Below are positions 17,611 through 27,243 of a stretch of DNA of 64,000 nucleotides, one piece after another. The notes under the pieces are model-generated. The model worked only from the letters and a program-made list of their open reading frames with translations. It was not told the origin of the DNA and made no database searches. The stretch is taken from positions 45,494-109,493 of the forward strand of contig NZ_QHLI01000002.1 in the NCBI RefSeq assembly GCF_006864425.1, in the 5' to 3' direction. Both the position numbers and the translations under genes were made by a program. Numbering within the stretch: position 1 is the stretch's first letter; every line of letters begins with the position of its first letter. This stretch comes from Campylobacter troglodytis (lineage in GTDB: Bacteria; Campylobacterota; Campylobacteria; Campylobacterales; Campylobacteraceae).

Positions 17611-18516
17611 ATGAGACATTTTTTAAGTCTAAGAGATTTTAGCAAGGATGAGATCTTAGATCTTTTAAAATTTGCTGCTGATATTAAAAAAAATCCACGC
17701 AAAATGCTAATAGACAAAAGCTTGGCTATGATCTTTGAAAAAAATTCAACCCGCACTAGAATGGCCTTTGAACTTGCTATGACTCAGCTTGGAGGCAAGG
17801 CCTTGTTTTTAAGTCATAATGACTTGCAATTAAGCAGAGGAGAGCCTGTGAAGGACACAGCAAGGGTGATAGGGGCTATGGTGGATTTTGTGATGCTTCG
17901 TGTAAATTCACACAAGAGCTTAGAGGAATTTGCAAGCTACTCCAAATGCTCTGTGATAAACGGGCTAAGCGATCTATATCATCCAACCCAAGTTCTTGGG
18001 GATCTACTCACCATACAAGAGTATAACAAAACAGGCAAGATAGCCTTTGTAGGAGATGCAAATAATATGTGCAATTCTTGGCTCATAGCCTCTGCTATCT
18101 TAGGGCTTGATCTTAGCGTAGCTGTGCCTGAAAATTACAAGATAAATCCTGAGATCTTAGACTTTGCTACAAATATGGCAAAAAGCTCAGATGCTAAAAT
18201 AGAACTACACAATGATAAAAACAAGGCTATAAAAAACGCAGATGTGATCATAACAGATACTTGGATCTCTATGGGACAAGAGGATGAAAAGGAAAAAAGG
18301 ATCAAGGACTTTTCTGAGTTTATCATAGACAAAAAGGCTATGAACTTAGCAAATTCAGGGGCTATCTTCTTGCACTGCTTACCAGCTTACAGAGGCTTTG
18401 AGGTAAGCGAGGAGATCTTTGAGGCACATAGCGAGGAGATCTTCACCGAAGCTGTAAATAGGCTTTATGTGGTAAAGGCTGTGCTTTGTTTTTTAGATGA
18501 GCACAGAAGCTCATAA
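17611..18516 (+). CDS. argF: Ornithine carbamoyltransferase
   Basis: Converts ornithine and carbamoyl phosphate to citrulline in arginine synthesis. The carbamoyl-phosphate motif STRTR is visible in FEKNSTRTRMAFE. The second-substrate motifs HPTQ (LYHPTQVLGD) and HCLPAYRG (ornithine loop, with the catalytic cysteine) are intact. At 301 aa it is the normal size. AAAGGATGAAAG precedes the ATG. It is monocistronic as seen here, with only IS relics downstream. Confidence 0.96.
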   Translation: MRHFLSLRDFSKDEILDLLKFAADIKKNPRKMLIDKSLAMIFEKNSTRTRMAFELAMTQLGGKALFLSHNDLQLSRGEPVKDTARVIGAMVDFVMLRVNSHKSLEEFASYSKCSVINGLSDLYHPTQVLGDLLTIQEYNKTGKIAFVGDANNMCNSWLIASAILGLDLSVAVPENYKINPEILDFATNMAKSSDAKIELHNDKNKAIKNADVIITDTWISMGQEDEKEKRIKDFSEFIIDKKAMNLANSGAIFLHCLPAYRGFEVSEEIFEAHSEEIFTEAVNRLYVVKAVLCFLDEHRSS

Positions 18517-18540
18517 GTTTTGTTGAATTTTAAACTATAA

Positions 18541-18978
18541 CTTGAAGGTTTTTTGAGCAAATTTAAGGCTTAATTTAACTTGTCAAAGGGTTGTTACTTT
18601 ACGGTTGAAGCTATGAAAAACAAAGTTTCGTTTGCGAATTTCACCAAAGGTAAAGAAAATTGTGAATGATTTTTTATTTCTTGCTTTAAATTATCTAGCA
18701 TTCTTTTAAGAGGCATTAAGGATTTTTCTTATAAAAAACCAAATTCCGCATTATACTCAAAACTCTGCAAAAAGGTATAAAGGCACAAATGCGCCAAATT
18801 CAAAGTTGCAAAAGGGGCGAAATCATATCAATGCGATTGTGAGCTTTTCTTGCTTCTCTAATATTCATAACTGCAAACAAAAGGAGCGTTGCGAAGTTTC
18901 GTTTAGCTAAATTTAAAAGAAACAAAATTGAGGCGAAAAATTTATGACGAAATTATCATCAAATTTTGTTGAAATTTA
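18541..18978 (+). mobile_element. Fragment of a type II IS1595-family element
   Basis: Begins with an end-like TTGAAGGTTTTTTGAGC stretch and contains AAAAACAAAGTTTCGTTTGCGAA and a worn C-terminal transposase segment (GGCGAAATCATATCAATGCG, AAGAAACAAAATTG). It runs up to the left end of the next IS at 18979. No frame survives. Confidence 0.45.
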
Positions 18979-19683
18979 GGCGATTGATACTTTTAGCTAA
19001 AATTACCTAGGATTTTTCCTAAGCCATTTTAACAAAATTTTATACAAATTTTAATTCTCAACTTTGACATTAGATTTAAATTCAGTTTCTTTCAAATGCG
19101 TAAAAAGAAAAATTCTCTTGCCGTGAAACCCCCTAATCTAGCCTTTCCAAAGCCTCAGAAATTCACAATTTCATTGATGTGATTTCATCCCTTTGCAAAT
19201 TCTTTTTTACTATGCTTTACCCTATAACATGCCCTTGCTCCTTCTTGCAAAGGGACAAGAGAAGTAAAAAATTCACTAATCCATCATAGGCTTTGAAGCT
19301 TTTCTATAAATCTCACTTTCTTCAATCTTTGCAAAGTCCTTTATAATAGACAATAGCTCTTTAGCCAAGCAGTGTTTGAGTATATAAACGCTAAGCTAGC
19401 GGGCGATTGATACTTTTAGCTGATATAATTACAGCTAAAAGCTTGGTAAAATCGATCTTAGTATATATTTTTGCCCTATATTTGAAAGCGGAAATTTAAT
19501 CAATTTTAGAGTGCTTTTGTGCTGATCTTTGCGTAAGCAAAATCGCTGTTTTGTGCAAGGTTTCTCGCCCTTGCGTGAATAGGATAGTGTAACAAGCTTT
19601 TGACCCTTAAAGAGTGCGAAAAAATCAGCAAAACGAAGTTTCTTTAGAAAATGAGCGGTTAAATCGAAGAGGGTGAGAGTTAT

Positions 19684-19721
19684 TTTTTGCTTCGTTTCGT
19701 CTTGCAACTGCGTAGCAGAAG
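19684..19721. repeat. Short palindromic insert (DESYF site)
   Basis: TTTTTTGCTTCGTTTCGTCT...GCAGAAGG unit inserted at the same codon position as those at 984-1020 and 11724-11761. The empty counterpart is seen at about 22168-22190. Confidence 0.65.
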
Positions 19722-19955
19722 GAGCAAAAAGAGTGCGTGGTAAGCGTGGGCGTGGAGCTAAAAACGTCTGTGTTTTTACTTCGTGCTACGCACTCGTCCC
19801 TCTGCGAGAATGTATGCTAAAACGCTAGTCTAGCGTTTATACGCTCAAGCACTTGCTCTGCGAAAGAGCTACTGCCTATCATAAAGGACTTTTCAGAGCT
19901 TGAATAAAGTGAAATTTACAGCGATAAGCTTCAAAGCCTACGGTGTCTTGGTGGA

Positions 19956-19994
19956 TTTTTTGCTTTGTTTCGTCTTGCAACTGCGTAGTAGAAG
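19956..19994. repeat. Short palindromic insert (VDF site)
   Basis: The same unit placed after the GTGGATTTT codons of the transposase. The filled copy at 22409-22447 matches. The empty site is at about 26571-26592 (GTGGATTTGTATGCAAAGGC). Confidence 0.65.
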
Positions 19995-21059
19995 GAGTAA
20001 AGGCACATTACAGGGTCAAACACTCTAAAAATGAGTTTGCAAATGGACGAAATCACATTAACGGCATAGAGAATTTCTAGGGACCTTACAAAGGCTAGAT
20101 TAAGTCAGTTTCATGGCAAGAGAATTTGTCTTTTCACGCATTTGAAAGAAATTGAATTTAGACACAATATCAAGGTTAAAAACGAAAATTTGTATAAAAT
20201 TGTGTTAAAATGGCTTAGGAAAAATCCTCTAAAATTTTAGCTAAAAGTATCAATCGCCAGCTAGCGTTTTAGCAAACCTTTTGTTTGCAGTTGCAAGACG
20301 CGTAGCACGAAGTAAAGACACGGACATTTTCCAGCCCCACGCCCCATTTTTCCACAAACTCTTTTTGCACCTTCTGTTCGCAGTTGCAAGACGAAACGAA
20401 GCAAAAAATAACTCTCACCCTCTTCGATTTAACCGCTCATTTTCTAAAGAAACTTCGTTTTGCTGATTTTTTCGCATTCTTTGGCCATCAAAATGCGAAT
20501 TTCCTTTACACACAACTTTGCCCTAAAGTTTGACAAAATAGAGCGTTTTTTCGCCTCTAAATCAAAGCTTCTTGCAAAGCGAGGGGACTGGCGAAGTAAA
20601 AATACTTCAAAATTTCCATAAATTATATCTGCGAAATTCGGAAACGGACTATGTATTTGTTTTTCATAGGTGTCCTCATAACTTAAAAACCCTTTGGTTT
20701 AAGTTTAATTGAGCACTAAAAAAATTCAACTTGTGAATTTTAAAGCCTTTTATTTGAGATCTTTTTTTGAAAAAATGCTTAAATTGTCGTAAATAGTAAA
20801 AAGCATCATCAATCCCCAAGTCCCCATTTATCAACATATCCGTTTATGATGAGAACTTTACAAGTTCTAGAAATGTGCGTTTAACGAGGAAGGTGTGAGC
20901 TTTTTATAGTGTTAAGCGTTCGCTTTTAAAATCCCAAACTCTCAAGCTAACTTGGCATTTTTAAGGGAGGTGTGCTGATTTTATGACACAGGATCTGCTC
21001 CCAAGTGCTAGGCTTTTGGCACAAACTAGCACTAAATTTAAAGGGGGGTGGGGTAAATA

Positions 21060-21179
21060 GTGCTAACAAGGCTTGATGAAGAACTATATGTAAAATAGCT
21101 ACACAAACAAGGGCATTTAAAGCTAATCTGCGACAATGAAAAATACGAGTTTATCGCACTTGTTGGCAAAAAAGGATGA
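21060..21179 (+). pseudogene. Relic resembling the C-terminus of an S24/LexA-like phage repressor
   Basis: Read from GTG at 21060 the frame gives LTRLDEELYVK, an in-frame TAG at 21096, then HKQGHLKLICDNEKYEFIAL and VGKKG before TGA. The pattern 'ELYVK-x-L...G-L-x-L-I-x-D-N-x-x-Y' is typical of the peptidase S24 domain of cI/LexA-type repressors. No N-terminal helix-turn-helix part is recognisable upstream. Short and weak; it could be chance. Confidence 0.3.
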
Positions 21180-21265
21180 GCTAAGAGCTGTAATTATAGG
21201 ACTAAGCTTTGAAGGCTAAAAGCCCTACACAAAGCCGTTTTTAAGCGCTTTTATATCTTTTAAAG

Positions 21266-21316
21266 GCTATTTAAATATATTTAAACATATTTAAACATAT
21301 TTAAACATATTTAAAT
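21266..21316. repeat. 10-bp tandem repeat ATATTTAAAC
   Basis: ATATTTAAAC recurs in register about four times, bordered by variant copies (TATTTAAAT). The period equals one DNA helical turn. Confidence 0.6.
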
Positions 21317-21891
21317 CTTTTAAAGACTATTTGACGCATTTAAACGCATACTCCAAATCTTTTAAACACGCACCCCCACTCGCTTAGGATACATTTACCC
21401 CACTCTTGCCTTGCACCTACGTACAAGACCCACCACAAGACAAGTAAAACATATTTGATGGTTTTAATGCCTTTGTCAAAACTTTGTCAAAACAAGATAA
21501 AATAAAGCTTTTGAATTTATAAAAAAGGCTTTGCAATTTGTCAAATTTTTTGCTTAGTTTGATTTTGAAAAACTACACACTAAGAACAAATTCAATCTTT
21601 TGGCAAAAAATCCCTCACTTTGATTTTTAACAAAAACTACACAGTCTCTCATTTATACACAAAACAAACAAGATTTTTTTAAATTTAAAGCCAAGCTTTG
21701 ATTTTATGGGGTAAGAATTGAATTTTTAAGTTTGTCTTAGAAAATGCTAATTTGTATACTTACAATTCCTCTTTAATGTAAGATCTGCTTAACTAAGTCC
21801 AAAACAATCAAGGCTTATTTTATTAAAAACTGTCTTGCAAAACTGTTTTAATAAATTTTTAATGTGATATACTTAAGGGTATATATTTTAA

Positions 21892-22709
21892 GGCGATTGA
21901 TACTTTTAGCTAATATAATTACAGCCCAAAGCTTGATAAAATCGATCTTAGTATATATTTTTGTCCTACATTTAAAAGCGAAAATTTAATCAATTTTAGA
22001 GTGTTTTTGTGCTGATATTTGCGTAAGCAAAATCGCTGTTTTGTGCAAGGTTTCTCGCCCTTGCGTGAATAGGATAGTGCAACAAGCTTTTAACCCTTAA
22101 AGAGTGCGAAAAAATCAGCAAAACGAAATTTCTTTAGAAAATGAGCGGTGAAATCGAGGTTGATGAGAGCTACTTCGGTGGTGTGCGTGGAAAGCGTGGG
22201 CGTGGGGCTGGTAAAAAGACACCTGTGTTTTTACTTCGTTAAGCCTCTTGTCCCTTTGCGAGAAGGAATGCTAAAATGCAATCGCACGAGTTTATACGCT
22301 CAAACATTGCTCTGCAAAAGAATTATTGCCGGTTATAAAGGACTTTTCAGAGCTTAAAGAAGGTGAAATTTACAACGATGAATTAAAATCCTATGATGGT
22401 TTGGTGGATTTTTTGCTTCGTTTCGTCTTGCAACTGCGTAGTAGAAGGAGCAAAGGCGCATTATAGGGTAAAGCACTCCAAAAATGAGTTCACAAACGGA
22501 CGAAGCCACATTAACGGCATAGAGAATTTCTGGGGACCTTGCGAAGGCTAGATTAACTCAGTTTCACGGCAAAGGAATTTTTCTACCTTCATTTGAAGGA
22601 AACTGAATTTAGATACAATGTCAAGGTTAAAAACGAAAATTTGTATAAAATTTTGTTGAAATGGTTTAGGAAAAATTCTAGGTCATTTTAGCTAAAAGTA
22701 TCAATCGCC
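21892..22709 (+). mobile_element. IS1595-family element, type I, dead transposase
   Basis: The ends GGCGATTGATACTTTTAGCT and its complement are intact, with near-identical 8-mers TATTTTAA and AATTTTAA outside. It contains the cleanest transposase core of the window: MSGEIEVDESYFGGVRGKRG then KKTPVFLLR, then a stop where an insert-like sequence follows. Later come YDGLVDF, a short insert (22409-22447), KAHYRVKHSKNEF and a C-terminal part broken by stops (NFWGPCEG*). ISXO2-type DDE residues are partly visible (D of VDES; E of ENFW). Confidence 0.8.
22409..22447. repeat. Short palindromic insert (VDF site)
   Basis: TTTTTTGCTTCGTTTCGTCT...GTAGAAGG inserted between VDF and KAHYRV codons. In frame it reads LLRFVLQLRSRRS. 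The copy at 26571 lacks it. Confidence 0.65.
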
Positions 22710-22739
22710 AATTTTAAAAGAGTGCTGGTTTTATAAGGT

Positions 22740-23323
22740 TCTCTTTAACTTAAACTCACATGAAATAACTTCAAGTTATGATTTACAAGGTGAAAAACAA
22801 GTATATTAATCGTTTAAGAATTGCAAAAGATAAATTTAAAGAGATTTTGAAGTATTTTTTTGCTTCCTTACACTCACAACTTCGCGAGAAGGTATATTAA
22901 AACAAAATGGGCAAGTTTATACGCAAATCGTAAAAAATTGTTTTACAAATAAGCTTTTGCCTATCATACAGCATTTTATCAATATAAATGAAGCATAATT
23001 CTTTAGTGATTGCTTGGCTACTTATGATGGATTAGTAGATTTTGGTGCTAAAAAACATTACCGAGTCAAACATAGCAAAAACGAGTTTGCATTAGGCAGA
23101 AATCATATAAACGAAATTGTGAATTTTTTTGATTCGTTGTATTCGCAACTGTAAAAAGAAGGGATTAGTATAGATTAAGTAAAATTAAAAGTATTAAAAA
23201 AGAAAATTTTGTCCTTCATGTAAAGGAAACAAAATTTAGATACAATACGAAAATTCAAGGACAAGGTTTATATAAAATCTTGCCAACAATGATAAGGAAT
23301 AATCCGCTTAAGTTAAATTGAGA
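22740..23323 (+). mobile_element. Type II IS1595-family relic with internal deletion
   Basis: Starts with TTTAACTTAAACTCA (worn end) and finishes with CTTAAGTTAAATTGAGAC. After GATTTTGAAGTATTTTTTTG it passes directly, through one short palindromic insert (about 22855-22898), to the region that normally follows KKTPVF. The DESYF part is missing, so an insert copy marks the deletion junction. No frame is intact. Confidence 0.55.
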
Positions 23324-23431
23324 CATTTGAATTTGAAAGATTGAACAAGATTTGTAATGTTTAATTAATAAGATCTTGCTACAAGCTGGCATTTTTAAGG
23401 AATTTAGCTTGTAGCAAAGATCTGATTTAAG

Positions 23432-24004
23432 CTACATATCGCTAACTAGCTCAGCTACCTTGTGAATTTTTGCCCCATAACAAAGCTTTAAATAAGCTAT
23501 CCCACTTTCGTGATCAGCAGGTGTAAAGGCACTTGTGGCATCTTCTGCTATTATCACCTCATAGCCTCTAAAATAAGCATCCGCTGAGGTATGTCTAACG
23601 CACATATGAGTGTGAAGCCCTGTTAGGATAACAGATTCAACCCCTAGCTCACGCAACAACAAATCAAGATCGGTTGCAAAAAAGCCACTGTATCTTCTTT
23701 TATCAACTATATAATCAAGCCCCCCATCTTGCACAGCCTTTGCCTCTAATTCTGGGATAACCTCTGCACCCTTTGTGCCTTTGATGGCGTGATTTCCCCA
23801 AAGCTTTAATTCAAGATCTATGCCCTCATAATGTGCATCGTTACAAAAGATCACAGGGATCTTGTGCTTTCTTGCCTCATTTAAAAGGGTGGCGTTGGTT
23901 TGAATTATGCTCTTAGCACCATCACAACCCAAAACTCCTGTTACAAAGTCATTTAGCATATCTACTACTAAAATTGCTGTTTTTTTACTGTTAAAAATTG
24001 GCAT
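23432..24004 (-). CDS. Cysteine hydrolase, isochorismatase/nicotinamidase family
   Basis: A 190 aa cytosolic amidohydrolase. The catalytic triad is visible: D15 (VVDMLNDF), K102 (VDKRRYSGF) and C135 (HTHMCVRHT). Likely metal ligands are D56 and H58 (CNDAHYEG) and H72. These positions and the length fit nicotinamidase and related amide hydrolases. The specific substrate is not determined, with nicotinamide the most likely. It follows tam with an 11 bp gap on the same strand. TTAAAAGGAGACAAA precedes the ATG. Confidence 0.85.
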   Translation of the reverse strand: MPIFNSKKTAILVVDMLNDFVTGVLGCDGAKSIIQTNATLLNEARKHKIPVIFCNDAHYEGIDLELKLWGNHAIKGTKGAEVIPELEAKAVQDGGLDYIVDKRRYSGFFATDLDLLLRELGVESVILTGLHTHMCVRHTSADAYFRGYEVIIAEDATSAFTPADHESGIAYLKLCYGAKIHKVAELVSDM

Positions 24005-24015
24005 TTTGTCTCCTT

Positions 24016-24855
24016 TTAATTAAAAGCTGCCACGAAAAATAGCCTAGGCATCTGCATAAGCACCTTCTTATCTTGTGATTTTAAAATCTTTAAATCTAGC
24101 CTAGCAAGTAAATCTTTTTCAAAGTCCTTGCCCTTTTCCTCGCCTAATCTTTCTAAATAAGGACGAAGCCCTGAACCCCTATACCACTCAATAACAGTTT
24201 GAGTATCATCTAAGATATGCACATATTCAACCTCCCAAAACCAAAGTTTAAGTGCCTTGCTTGATAAAAGCTCATAATACTCTTTCATTGAAAGTGAGCT
24301 AAAAGCCCTCGCACTTGGAAAAAAGCCCTTCCACTTAGGATCTTTTGCCAAGGCTTGAAGCTCGTTGTGAAAGATGGACTTATGATCAAGTGGAATTTGA
24401 ACGGCTATGAATTTATTAGCCTCTTGTTTATTTTTACTGCTTTTGTTTATATTGAGCACCCTAAAAAGATCATCAAAAAGCCTTTTTTGATCCCTTATCC
24501 AGTGAATAGAAGCATTTGCAAAGATAAGATCAAAGCTACCAAGGCTTTCAAGCCCCTCATTTACATCGTGTAGGATAAACTCACAGTCTTTGTAAGCTGT
24601 GCTACTAGCCTTTTTTATCATATCAGCTGAGCTATCAATGCCTATGATCTTAGCTTCTTTAAAAAGCTCTCTTAAAAAAGGCACAGCATTTGCAGGACCA
24701 CAACCAAGATCTAAGATCCTACTAAGTTTACTTGGATCTTTGTTAAACTCCCTTAAAGCACACTGTATGCGAAAGATGAGGTCCTTAAGGGCTAGGTTTC
24801 TTTCATTTAAAAATCTCTCATATAAGCTAGCATTCCAAGCGAAGTTTTTTTTCAT
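24016..24855 (-). CDS. tam: Trans-aconitate 2-methyltransferase-like SAM-dependent methyltransferase
   Basis: A 279 aa class I methyltransferase. Motif I is LDLGCGPAN (48-56). The acidic end of strand 2 is GIDSSADMI, and the motif-IV region is LIFANASIHWI. Beyond the fold it matches E. coli Tam through its whole C-terminal half: a VIEWYRGSGLRPYL block and a terminal RLFFVAAFN. Tam methylates trans-aconitate, a by-product inhibitor of aconitase. It is first gene of a two-gene unit with the cysteine hydrolase, and AGGATCC lies just before the ATG. Confidence 0.82.
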   Translation of the reverse strand: MKKNFAWNASLYERFLNERNLALKDLIFRIQCALREFNKDPSKLSRILDLGCGPANAVPFLRELFKEAKIIGIDSSADMIKKASSTAYKDCEFILHDVNEGLESLGSFDLIFANASIHWIRDQKRLFDDLFRVLNINKSSKNKQEANKFIAVQIPLDHKSIFHNELQALAKDPKWKGFFPSARAFSSLSMKEYYELLSSKALKLWFWEVEYVHILDDTQTVIEWYRGSGLRPYLERLGEEKGKDFEKDLLARLDLKILKSQDKKVLMQMPRLFFVAAFN

Positions 24856-25107
24856 TAAGGATCCTAAATTTTTTGCTTAATTATAACTTAGAATTTACTA
24901 AAATGACACTTAAAAAGCCTAAAAATTTAAAACACAGTTATTTTTGTAACAACTTTGTAACTATTTAAATTTAAAACTTCGCAACCTTTTACTGTGTCCG
25001 CTAAACTTAAAAGCTATTTTTGATAAAAAGAAAATTTAAGCTTTAATAATCTTGTGAATTTAAAGGGCCTCAAAGATCCTTTAAAAAAAGTTTTTACATT
25101 TTTTTGT

Positions 25108-25113
25108 TATAAT
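25108..25113 (+). promoter_or_regulatory. -10 element of the NUDIX gene
   Basis: TATAAT, 19 bp ahead of the start codon, with a strong ribosome site AAAGGAGA at 25121-25128. Confidence 0.5.
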
Positions 25114-25132
25114 CAACACAAAAGGAGATAAA

Positions 25133-25738
25133 ATGGACACCACCACACTTAAAGAAGAAGAATTTAAAGGCTCAGGCTATATAAGGGTAAAAAGATTTAG
25201 TTTTATCAAGGATGGCAAGAAGCATTGGTGGGACTTCATACAAAGTCTAGACAGTGTCAGCGTTTTACTCTATCATAAGGAAAAACAAAGCTTTGTCTTT
25301 GTAAAGCAGTTTAGAGTGCCCTTGTGGGATTATCAAATAAGAAATCATATATCTTTGCCACAAAATGAGCTGGGATATTCTGTCGAGCTTTGCTCTGGGC
25401 TTGTGGATAAGGATTTAAGCTTAGAAGATATAGCCAAGGAAGAATGCCTTGAAGAGCTTGGCTATATGCCTCATTTCATAGAAAAAATCGGTGAATTTTA
25501 CAGCGGCTTTGGCTCAGGCACAAGCAAGCAAAGCCTTTTTTACGCAGAAATCACAGAGGATGATAAAAAAGGAGAAGGAGGTGGGATAGATGATGAGGAG
25601 ATTGAAACTGTTTTTGTAAAAGTGGCTGACTTTGAAAGCTTTTGCAAGAGGGTGATTCACGCTGTGAATTTTGAGTTTGCATACATTTGGTTTATGAAAA
25701 ATAAGGCTGAAAAATACGGCTTTAAAACTCTTGATTAG
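25133..25738 (+). CDS. NUDIX hydrolase, NUDT14-like UDP-sugar pyrophosphatase
   Basis: A 201 aa protein aligning along its length, from memory, with human NUDT14 UDP-glucose pyrophosphatase: KHWWDFIQSLDSVSVLLYHK, FVKQFRVPL, VELCSGLVDKDLSLEDIAKE, YSGFGSGTSKQSLFYAEIT. The Nudix helix is ECLEELGY preceded by GLVDKDLSLEDIAKE. The core E-x-x-E-E glutamates for metal are present. The usual first Glu (G-x5-E) is Leu and the usual Arg before the Glu is Glu, which also occurs in some UDP-sugar members. Predicted to cleave UDP-sugar or ADP-ribose to a sugar phosphate. Monocistronic. Confidence 0.82.
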   Translation: MDTTTLKEEEFKGSGYIRVKRFSFIKDGKKHWWDFIQSLDSVSVLLYHKEKQSFVFVKQFRVPLWDYQIRNHISLPQNELGYSVELCSGLVDKDLSLEDIAKEECLEELGYMPHFIEKIGEFYSGFGSGTSKQSLFYAEITEDDKKGEGGGIDDEEIETVFVKVADFESFCKRVIHAVNFEFAYIWFMKNKAEKYGFKTLD

Positions 25739-25883
25739 CTTCTTGTAGCTTGGGGCATTTAAATTTCATAAGCTTAGTTTAAGATTTAGGCTAAATGATT
25801 TAAAATTTTAAAGCTTAAATTCTAAATTTACATAATGAGAACTACATAAAACATTAAAATATGCGTTTCAATTGAATTTAAGC

Positions 25884-27243
25884 CTCAAGATATGTTAATA
25901 TAATGTTCACTTATCAATTTTAATGAGAATTTTGTCCTAAAATTTAAGTTTTAATGTGCTTTAAGTGAAGGATAGCATTTTTGGCTCAAGATATTTTAAT
26001 TTGATACAATATCATTTTAAAGTATGGATAGCAAAATGAAAAACAAGTATATAATTCGCTTCCGAATTTCTGAAAAGAAATTTAAGGAATTTTGAAGTAT
26101 ATTTTTGCTTCGCCTTTCAGTCCCCTCACTTTGCAAGAAGCCTCGATTTAGAAGCGAAAAAATTACCGATCTTTGTCAGATTCGTCATCAAAGCTTATGT
26201 AAAATTTTCAAGCAAATTCGCATTTTAATCACCAAAGAGTGTGAAAAATCAGCAAAACGAAGTTTATTTAGAAAATGAGCGGTGAAATGGAAGTTGATAA
26301 GAATTATTTTTTGCTTCCTTACACTCGCAACTGCGTAGTAGAAGTGGTTCGCAGAGTGTGCAATTGGCGTTGGGTTGGCAAGAAAACACCTGTGTTTTTA
26401 CTTCGTTAAGCCTCTTGTAACTGTAAGCAAAAGGCTTGCTAAAACGCTAGGCTAGCGTTTATACATTAAAACACTTGCTATGCCAAAGAGCTACTAGCTA
26501 TCATAAGGGACTTTGCAGATGTAAAAAATGCCACAATTTACAGCGACAACTGGAAGGCTTATGGTGGCTTGGTGGATTTGTATGCAAAGGCACAAGACCT
26601 TGTAAAACACTCTAAAAACTAGTTTGCAAAGGGACGAAATCACATAAACGAAATTGTGAATTTCTAGGGACCTTACAAAGGCTAGATTAAGTCAGTTTCA
26701 CGGCATTAAAGGGAATTTTTCTTTTTACGCATTTGAAATAAACTGAATTTAGAGCTAAGAGTGAAAATTTGTATAAAATTTTGTTAAAATAGCTTAGGAA
26801 GAATCCTAGGTCATTTTAGCTAAAAGTATCAATCGCCACGCTATTTTAGCATTCCTTCTTGCAAAGGGACAAGAACACGAAGTAAAAAACAAGTGTTTTC
26901 TTGTCAGCTTCCTATTTTGTCACGAACTCTTTTTGCACCTTCTACTACGCAGTTACGAGCCTAGCGTTATAAAAATAACTCTCATCAACTTCTATGAATT
27001 TTTGAAATATTTTTTGCATTCTTTAAGAGTTAAGTTTCTAAGTTACTTAAACATCTTAGATAAAAAATTATGTGAAATATGACAAACTTTTGCAATTTTT
27101 ATGGCTTTAATATCGAGGCAGAAATACTTAAGATACCTTTAAAATTGAGCCTCTGAAAATTCTTAAACCATTAATATACTTGTTTGTCACCTTGTAAATC
27201 ATAACTTAAAGTTATTTTATTAGAGCTTAGGTTAGATTGAGCC
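25884..27243. mobile_element. Composite of nested IS1595-family relics
   Basis: A plus-strand copy (about 26035-26837) ends in AGCTAAAAGTATCAATCGCC and has GEMEVDKNYF, a short insert (about 26310-26345), KKTPVFLLR, and VDLYAKAQ without the insert (the empty site). It appears to sit inside a minus-strand type II copy. That copy's C-terminal end is at about 25910-25995, and its N-terminal end runs from 26838 (ACGCTATTTTAGC) to GATTGAGCC at 27243. All frames are dead. Confidence 0.6.

Larger units (their letters stand above)
19402..20258 (+). mobile_element. IS1595-family element, type I, nested insertion with 8-bp target duplication
   Basis: The left end GGCGATTGATACTTTTAGCT and right end AGCTAAAAGTATCAATCGCC are perfect complements over 20 bp. 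The flanks AGCTAGCG (19394-19401 and 20259-20266) are identical, so it jumped into an older copy. The plus strand holds a dead transposase: a GEIE-type region, then the short insert at 19684-19721, KRGRGAK, a second insert zone, an IYSD...YGG region, a third insert at 19956-19994, and the C-terminal ENF...LYKIVLKWLRKNPL region. About 857 bp. Confidence 0.8.
18979..20715 (-). mobile_element. Degenerate IS1595-family element interrupted by another copy
   Basis: The left end is GGCGATTGATACTTTTAGCT at 18979. The right part finishes with TTTAAGTTTAATTGAGC near 20713, the type II end, so the copy is a chimera of the two subtypes or two fused relics. It is split at 19401/20259 by the copy at 19402-20258; the sequence TAAACGCTAAGCTAGCG before it continues as AGCTAGCGTTTTAGC after it. 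Several short palindromic inserts are present (for example near 20275-20315, 20360-20406 and 20577-20612). Confidence 0.65.
20720..21891. other. Decayed region with a possible phage-repressor relic
   Basis: No intact gene. Recognisable parts are a repressor-like relic (21060-21179), a 10 bp tandem repeat (21266-21316), a GGGGGGTGGGGT run near 21042, and generally AT-rich text. The segment differs from the IS relics on both sides and may be the remains of an integrated element. Confidence 0.4.

Noticed and set aside
21266..21316. Possible CRISPR-like or iteron array (ATATTTAAAC repeats)
   Set aside because: Ten-bp units directly adjacent without spacers; no Cas or Rep gene. Kept only as a simple tandem repeat.
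22148..22357. 69-codon plus-strand open frame
   Set aside because: A frame running through the transposase relic and short insert; the real transposase signal is in the overlapping frame (GEIEVDESYF).
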